The notes under the pieces are model-generated. The model was not told where the DNA came from. It saw only the letters and a program-made list of their open reading frames with translations, and did not search any database. From the NCBI GenBank assembly GCA_003600225.1, contig QZFT01000043.1:1-64000 (forward strand): DNA of 64,000 nucleotides, in the 5' to 3' direction. Both the position numbers and the translations under genes were made by a program. Positions 61,676 through 64,000 of the stretch are shown piece by piece (within the stretch, counting starts at the first letter, position 1; every line of letters begins with the position of its first letter). This DNA is from Pseudonocardiaceae bacterium YIM PH 21723 (GTDB taxonomy: Bacteria; Actinomycetota; Actinomycetes; Mycobacteriales; Pseudonocardiaceae).

Positions 61676-62968
61676 GTGCAGACCTCGTACCTGATCTGGA
61701 TCATCGCCGCCGTCCTGCTGGTGCTCGTCGGCGCCGGTGTGCTCGGCGTGGTGGCCTATCGCCGCAACCGGATCTCGCTGCCCGGCAAGGAGACCACCGC
61801 CGAGCGCAAGCCCGCCGGTGGCGGGTACGCCAGCGAGGGCGGCATCTCGCTGGCCTCCGGCGAGACGGCGCAGGTGCCCGATCTCGGCGAGCGCACCGAA
61901 CTCGACGGTGAGCCCGGGGTCGGTGACGACGCCGCCGTGCCGCGGGACTCGCCGCGCCGGACCATCGTCGACGTCACGCTGCCCGAATCCGGTGAGTACG
62001 TAGCGCCGCCCGCGGAGGACCGCGACGCCATCGAGCCCACCGCGGGCCGGCTGGAGCGGCTGCGCTCGCGGCTGTCCCGTTCCCGGTCCAGCCTGGGCCA
62101 GGGCCTGCTCGGCCTGCTCGGCGCCGGTGACCTGGACGAGGACTCCTGGACGGACATCGAGGACACCCTGCTGATGGCCGACCTGGGTTCGGCCACCACG
62201 AGCGACATCGTGACGAAGCTGCGCGAGCGGCTGGCCTCGCAGGGAGTGAAGACCGCCGACGAGGCGCGGGCGCTGCTGCACGAGGTGCTGGTCGAGGCGC
62301 TCGAACCGGAGATGGACCGCGCGCTGCACGCCCTGCCGCACGGCATCCCCGGTCAGGGTGGCCGGCCGGCGGTCGTGCTGATCACCGGCGTGAACGGCAC
62401 CGGCAAGACCACCACCACCGGCAAGCTGGCCCGCGTGCTGATCGCCGACGGCCGCACCGTGCTGCTCGGTGCGGCGGACACCTTCCGGGCCGCCGCCGCC
62501 GACCAGCTGGCCACCTGGGGTGAGCGGGTGGGTGCCACGGTCGTGCGTGGCGCCGAGGGAGCCGACCCGGCGAGCGTGGCCTTCGACTCGGTGCGCACCG
62601 GCATCGAGCAGGCGGTGGACACCGTGCTGGTGGACACCGCGGGCCGGCTGCACACCAAGACCGGCCTGATGGACGAGCTGGGCAAGGTCAAGCGGGTGGT
62701 GGAGAAGCAGGCCGAGGTGGACGAGGTGCTGCTGGTGCTGGACGCCACCACCGGGCAGAACGGGCTCACCCAGGCCAGGGCCTTCGCCGAGGTGGTCAAC
62801 GTGACCGGCGTGGTGCTGACCAAGCTGGACGGCACCGCCAAGGGCGGCATCGTGTTCCAGGTGCAGCGGGAGCTCGGGGTGCCGGTCAAGCTCGTCGGAC
62901 TCGGTGAGGGCGCGGACGACCTGGCTCCCTTCGAGCCGAAGGCCTTCGTCGACGCCCTCCTCGACTGA
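61676..62968 (+). CDS. ftsY: Signal recognition particle receptor FtsY
   Basis: 430 residues, GTG start with GAAAGGATGG upstream. N-terminal membrane helix (about 5-27), an acidic linker (about 30-130), the helical N domain, then the SRP GTPase NG domain: GVNGTGKTTTTGKLA (~237), DTFRAAAADQL, VDTAGRLHTK, TKLDGTAKGG and GLGEGADDL. It docks SRP-ribosome complexes at the membrane. Its clustering with smc is typical of actinobacteria. Confidence 0.98.
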   Translation: MQTSYLIWIIAAVLLVLVGAGVLGVVAYRRNRISLPGKETTAERKPAGGGYASEGGISLASGETAQVPDLGERTELDGEPGVGDDAAVPRDSPRRTIVDVTLPESGEYVAPPAEDRDAIEPTAGRLERLRSRLSRSRSSLGQGLLGLLGAGDLDEDSWTDIEDTLLMADLGSATTSDIVTKLRERLASQGVKTADEARALLHEVLVEALEPEMDRALHALPHGIPGQGGRPAVVLITGVNGTGKTTTTGKLARVLIADGRTVLLGAADTFRAAAADQLATWGERVGATVVRGAEGADPASVAFDSVRTGIEQAVDTVLVDTAGRLHTKTGLMDELGKVKRVVEKQAEVDEVLLVLDATTGQNGLTQARAFAEVVNVTGVVLTKLDGTAKGGIVFQVQRELGVPVKLVGLGEGADDLAPFEPKAFVDALLD

Positions 62969-62977
62969 CCTTTGACT

Positions 62978-63026
62978 CCGAAGTTGACGAGTTTCGGGCG
63001 TTCTTCCCGAAACTCGTCAACTTCGG
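62978..63026. terminator. Perfect 21-bp hairpin, family I
   Basis: The arm at 62978-62998 (starting CCGAAGTTGACGA) is exactly complementary to 63006-63026, with a 7-base loop. It starts 10 bases after the ftsY stop. Third copy of the family seen at 1 and 4395. Confidence 0.75.
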
Positions 63027-63139
63027 GTACGCCTTCGCGTCCACAACAGGGCCATTGCTACCGATGCGCTAACACTCCCGAAACTCCATCCTCTCCGTAC
63101 ACTGTCACCCAATAGTGGGATGGCGGAGATGGGTAGCGC

Positions 63140-64000
63140 ATGGAGTTTCGTGTCCTGGGTCCGCTGCAGGTGGTCGACGGGGGACGGCAGCTGACACTGG
63201 GCGGTCCCAAGCAGCGCTGCATGCTGGCGACCCTGCTGCTGAACGCCAACCGGCCGGTGTCCGCCGAGCGGCTGTCCGAGGCGCTGTGGGGCCATGACCA
63301 GCCGGCTTCCGCCGCCGCCAACCTGCGCAGCTACGCCGCCGGCCTGCGCCGCGCCTTCGACGAGGCCGGCGAGGGCGAGCGGCTGTCCACCGACCGGCCC
63401 GGCTACCGGCTCACCGTGCATCGCGGCGAACTGGACCTGCAACTGTTCGAGGAACTCCTGGCCCAGGGCAGGGAGGCGTTGACCAAGGCCGATCAGGGCC
63501 CGGCCGTCGCCGTGCTGCGCGCGGCCCTGGCCATCTGGCGTGGCCCGGCCTTCGACGGCGTCCCGTCCACCCCGCTGGTGGACGCCGAGATCCTCCGCCT
63601 CGACGAGCTGCGGCTGACCGCTACCGAGGACTGCGTGGAGGCCCGGCTGGCCAGCGCGGAGCACGCCGAGCTGATCGGCGAGCTGACCGCGCTGCTGGCC
63701 GAGAAGCCACTGCGGGAGCGGCTGTGGGCCGCGCTCATGCTGGCCCAGTACCGCTGCGGACGCACCGGTGAGGCGCTGGAGACCTACGCGGGTGCGCGGT
63801 CGGCGTTGATCGAGCACCTCGGCCTGGAGCCCGGCAGGTTGCTGCGTGACCTGCACACCCGGATCCTCAACCGGGACCCTCAGCTGGACCTGGCGCCCAG
63901 CGAGCAGCCCGGCGGTGTGCAGACCGGCGCATCCGTGTGGCCCGTCTGCCAGCTGCCGCTGGACACCACCGACTTCACCGGGCGCGACGAGGTCGCCGCC
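63140..64000 (+). CDS. AfsR/SARP-family regulator, partial at the window end
   Basis: At least 287 residues, open at the window edge. ATG 63140 gives MEFRVLGPLQVVDGGRQLTLGGPKQRCMLATLLL, the OmpR-like winged-helix domain of SARPs (about 1-95), followed by the bacterial transcriptional activation domain (about 100-245) and then the start of a presumed NB-ARC part (QLPLDTTDFTGRDEV). It is the second such regulator in the window and resembles the one at 40689 in layout. The C-terminal domains cannot be judged. Confidence 0.9.
   Translation, partial: MEFRVLGPLQVVDGGRQLTLGGPKQRCMLATLLLNANRPVSAERLSEALWGHDQPASAAANLRSYAAGLRRAFDEAGEGERLSTDRPGYRLTVHRGELDLQLFEELLAQGREALTKADQGPAVAVLRAALAIWRGPAFDGVPSTPLVDAEILRLDELRLTATEDCVEARLASAEHAELIGELTALLAEKPLRERLWAALMLAQYRCGRTGEALETYAGARSALIEHLGLEPGRLLRDLHTRILNRDPQLDLAPSEQPGGVQTGASVWPVCQLPLDTTDFTGRDEVAA

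Overview
The window reads as a chromosome segment of a GC-rich actinomycete, most likely family Pseudonocardiaceae (Amycolatopsis/Crossiella/Kutzneria-like). The evidence is very high GC coding sequence, frequent GTG starts, 1- to 4-base start/stop overlaps, a SepIVA-type coiled-coil protein beside DUF177-rpmF-rnc-mutM, a bifunctional geosmin synthase, an RNase Sa-type ribonuclease and AfsR/SARP regulators. The genus is an inference. No rRNA, tRNA, CRISPR array, complete insertion sequence or prophage gene was seen.

Layout. 0-1.1 kb: two paralogous membrane-anchored Excalibur proteins. 1.3-4.4 kb: a Tat-exported propeller-amidohydrolase. 4.5-10.1 kb: conserved housekeeping block rsmD, coaD, (secreted RNase), sepIVA, DUF177, rpmF, rnc, mutM. 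10.1-54.5 kb: accessory block that separates mutM from acyP-smc-ftsY, which lie close together in many actinobacteria. 54.5-63 kb: acyP, smc, idi, three LppU-like proteins, ftsY. The window ends inside a second SARP regulator.

The accessory block contains: a PadR regulator with a HAAS-type membrane protein; four paralogous small secreted four-cysteine proteins interleaved with an ABC exporter and a MarR regulator (12-18 kb); the kdpFABC-kdpDE potassium uptake operon with a long structured leader and an unannotated 27-residue ORF (19.5-27.6 kb); an AbiEi/DUF559-like protein bracketed by related hairpins; a DUF574 methyltransferase; a secreted hydrolase; a beta-helix protein; a DJ-1 protein; a PAP2 phosphatase; an operon of a KgtP-type carrier, two-component pair and TAXI lipoprotein (35-39 kb); a P450 divergent from a SARP regulator; pirin; a 2Fe-2S ferredoxin; an McrBC restriction system (45-48 kb); geosmin synthase; a DsbA-like protein; and a CAP-domain protein.

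The most unusual content is non-coding. Two matching ~470-bp composite elements (6977-7447 and 18988-19452) each have ~95-bp inverted terminal arms enclosing two long hairpins and a conserved palindrome. At least three further families of near-perfect intergenic hairpins recur at gene ends. The other standout is the four-copy secreted peptide family, with a shared operator-like motif at both of its loci. All functions are inferred from sequence alone; no search was run.
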